From: Paenibacillus sp. | GTDB lineage: Bacteria; Bacillota; Bacilli; Paenibacillales; Paenibacillaceae | DNA length: 15,972 nucleotides | Reading direction: 5' to 3' | Assembly: GCA_029256665.1 (NCBI GenBank) | Contig: JAQSXN010000014.1 | Coordinates: 1-15,972 of the forward strand | Notes under the pieces: model-generated | Databases searched by the model: none | What the model saw: only the letters and a program-made list of their open reading frames with translations | What the model was told of the DNA's origin: nothing | Program-made: the position numbers and the translations under genes | Shown: positions 14,492-15,972 of the stretch, in pieces | How the letters are laid out: each line of letters begins with the position of its first letter | Position numbering within the stretch: the first letter of the stretch is position 1

Positions 14492-15494
14492 ATTCCGTGT
14501 AAAACGATTGGCATTATCAACTTTAATTTTGGCATTGACCGGACTCTTGCTTGCGGGCTGCGGCGACCCGGCGAGCGGCAAGGGCGGGACAGTGACGAAG
14601 CTGAAAATCGCGGACATTTCGACGAACCCGACGTTCCGGGTGGCAGAGGAGAAAGGATTGTTCGAGAAATACGGCATCGAAGCCGAGCTGATCACGTTCG
14701 CTACGCCGGCGGAGGGCGTGAACTCCCTCTTTATCAAACAAGTCGACATCGCGTTCGGAGCGGATTTCCCGCTGCTGAACGCGGTGAGCAAAGGCGACTA
14801 TTCCATCTTCGCCTCTTCCGGCACGTCAACGGATCTGAGCGCGAGCGACTGGAAGCTGTTCGTCCGGGACGAAATCGCCAGCGGCGCGGATCTGAAGGGC
14901 AAGAAGCTGAGCTTCCTGCGCGGCACATTCCTCCCGTATCTCTGGGATCTCTATCTGGCGGACAACGGACTGACGCTGCAAGACGCCGAGCTGATCGGGC
15001 AAGGCGGCATGGACGAAGCGTACGTCGCCCTGAAGAAAGGCGAGATCGACGGCGTGTGGGTGTACAGCGCGATCAACCACGAGAAGTTCGGCGCGCTGGA
15101 AGGCGTTCACGAAATCAGCGACATGTCCAAGACCTCGCTTAGACTCGGTACGGGTTTAATCGCTTCCGACGAGCTGATCGATGGCAAGAAGGACGCTTTG
15201 GTCGGCTTCCTCAAGGCGCTCGACGAAGCGTCGGCGTACGCGCAGGATCATCCCGAGGAGACGGCGGACATTATGTACGATGCCGTAAAACAACCGAAAG
15301 AGTCCACGCTCAAGGACCTGCCCAAGAACCCGTGGAGCATCGGGTTTACCGAACAGGCGTATACCGGCTTGAAAGGGCAGAAGCAATACATGGTGGAGAA
15401 CGGCATTATCGAGAAGGACTTTGATCTGATCGGCAAGTTGAGGCTGGATGCCGCGCGGGAAGCGTTTCCCGACCGCGTCATCGAGCCGGAATAA
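14484..15494 (+). CDS. Nitrate/sulfonate/taurine-type ABC substrate-binding lipoprotein
   Basis: 336 residues. The signal peptide has K3, R5, K7 and R8, a hydrophobic core and the lipobox LLAGC with C26 lipidated. The mature domain has the NMT1/SsuA-like opening LKIADISTNPTFRVAEEKGL and FEKYGIEAELITFATPAEGV, then VDIAFGADFPLL and ALKKGEIDGVWVYSA. This family binds alkanesulfonates, taurine, sulfate esters, nitrate or thiamine precursors. AAAGGAG upstream supports the ATG, which overlaps the sulfotransferase end (ATGACTAA). Together with the ASST gene, an organosulfur ligand such as an aryl sulfate or sulfonate is the likely cargo, but this is inference. Confidence 0.92.
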   Translation: MTKFRVKRLALSTLILALTGLLLAGCGDPASGKGGTVTKLKIADISTNPTFRVAEEKGLFEKYGIEAELITFATPAEGVNSLFIKQVDIAFGADFPLLNAVSKGDYSIFASSGTSTDLSASDWKLFVRDEIASGADLKGKKLSFLRGTFLPYLWDLYLADNGLTLQDAELIGQGGMDEAYVALKKGEIDGVWVYSAINHEKFGALEGVHEISDMSKTSLRLGTGLIASDELIDGKKDALVGFLKALDEASAYAQDHPEETADIMYDAVKQPKESTLKDLPKNPWSIGFTEQAYTGLKGQKQYMVENGIIEKDFDLIGKLRLDAAREAFPDRVIEPE

Positions 15495-15508
15495 AGGAGG
15501 CGATCGCG

Positions 15509-15972
15509 ATGGGACCGGCGGCGAAACGGAACGAAATCCATATCGAGCGGCTGAACAAAAGTTATTCGCAGCCTTCCGCTACCGCGGGCGAGCTGCACTA
15601 TATTATCCAGGACGTGAATCTGGCGGTGAAAGGCGGAGAATTTTTTGTCCTGCTGGGACCGAGCGGCTGCGGCAAATCCACGCTGCTGGGACTGATCGCC
15701 GGATTCGTCTCCAAGACGTCGGGCGAGGTGCGCGTCGGCGAGAAGGAGGTGGACCGCCCGGGCCAGGATCGCGCGGTCGTGTTCCAGCAGGCGGATTCGT
15801 CCTTGTTTCCTTGGCTGACCGTACGGGAGAACGTCGAATTCGGCCTTCGCATGAAGCGGCTTCCCGCGCCCAAGCGCAAGGAAATCTCCGATCAGTACAT
15901 CGAAATGGTCGGCTTAAAGGGACACGAGCGCAAGTTTCCGCGCGAATTGTCCGGCGGGATGAAGCAGCGCGT
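15509..15972 (+). CDS. ABC transporter ATPase, SsuB/TauB type (3' end cut by window edge)
   Basis: 154 codons from the ATG at 15509, with the ribosome-binding site AAAGGAGG (15493-15500) 8 bp upstream and 14 bp after the binding-protein stop. Walker A is GPSGCGKST (K56), the Q-loop is VVFQQADSSLFPWLTVRENV, and the signature LSGGMKQR starts at residue 147. The Q-loop pattern F-P-W-L-T-V-R-E-N-V is typical of nitrate/sulfonate/taurine ATPases. Walker B and the rest of the protein, and presumably the permease gene, lie beyond the window. Confidence 0.95.
   Translation, partial: MGPAAKRNEIHIERLNKSYSQPSATAGELHYIIQDVNLAVKGGEFFVLLGPSGCGKSTLLGLIAGFVSKTSGEVRVGEKEVDRPGQDRAVVFQQADSSLFPWLTVRENVEFGLRMKRLPAPKRKEISDQYIEMVGLKGHERKFPRELSGGMKQR

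Overview
The window looks like chromosomal DNA of a Firmicute of the Paenibacillus/Cohnella type. The evidence is strong AGGAGG-like ribosome-binding sites, TTG and GTG starts, lipoprotein signal peptides on the binding proteins, a YesM/YesN-type two-component pair, a sugar ABC operon without its own ATPase, and GC-rich genes separated by AT-rich promoter regions. No tRNA, rRNA, CRISPR array, transposase or phage gene is visible.

Layout. (1) Positions 1-1675, minus strand: a compact AraC-type response regulator followed by a sensor histidine kinase that runs off the left edge. (2) 1676-1959: a divergent promoter region full of GATATC and GGAAAGGAT repeats. (3) 1960-6606, plus strand: a carbohydrate ABC importer (binding lipoprotein and two permeases) followed by a cytoplasmic-looking sulfatase and a strong terminator. 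The likely logic is that the kinase and regulator sense an extracellular sugar and switch on the importer, and the sulfatase removes sulfate inside the cell. (4) 6712-10420, plus strand: a c-di-GMP-I (GEMM-I) riboswitch and its intrinsic terminator precede a group II PLP-dependent decarboxylase overlapped by a Cache/HAMP chemoreceptor, and the unit ends at a second strong terminator. (5) 10441-12134: a VOC-family (CatE-like) dioxygenase and an FMN nitroreductase, with an inverted repeat over the promoter and a terminator behind them. (6) 12137-15972: a MarR-family regulator behind a leader with its own terminator hairpin, then an arylsulfotransferase-family beta-propeller protein, a nitrate/sulfonate/taurine-type binding lipoprotein and the ATPase of the same importer, cut by the right edge.

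The most interesting item is region 4. A second-messenger riboswitch appears to control a metabolic enzyme together with a chemoreceptor. The predicted folding favours switching the unit off when c-di-GMP is high. Regions 3 and 6 both concern sulfate esters or sulfonates. Regions 5 and 6 carry related AT-rich inverted repeats, so the MarR protein may control both.
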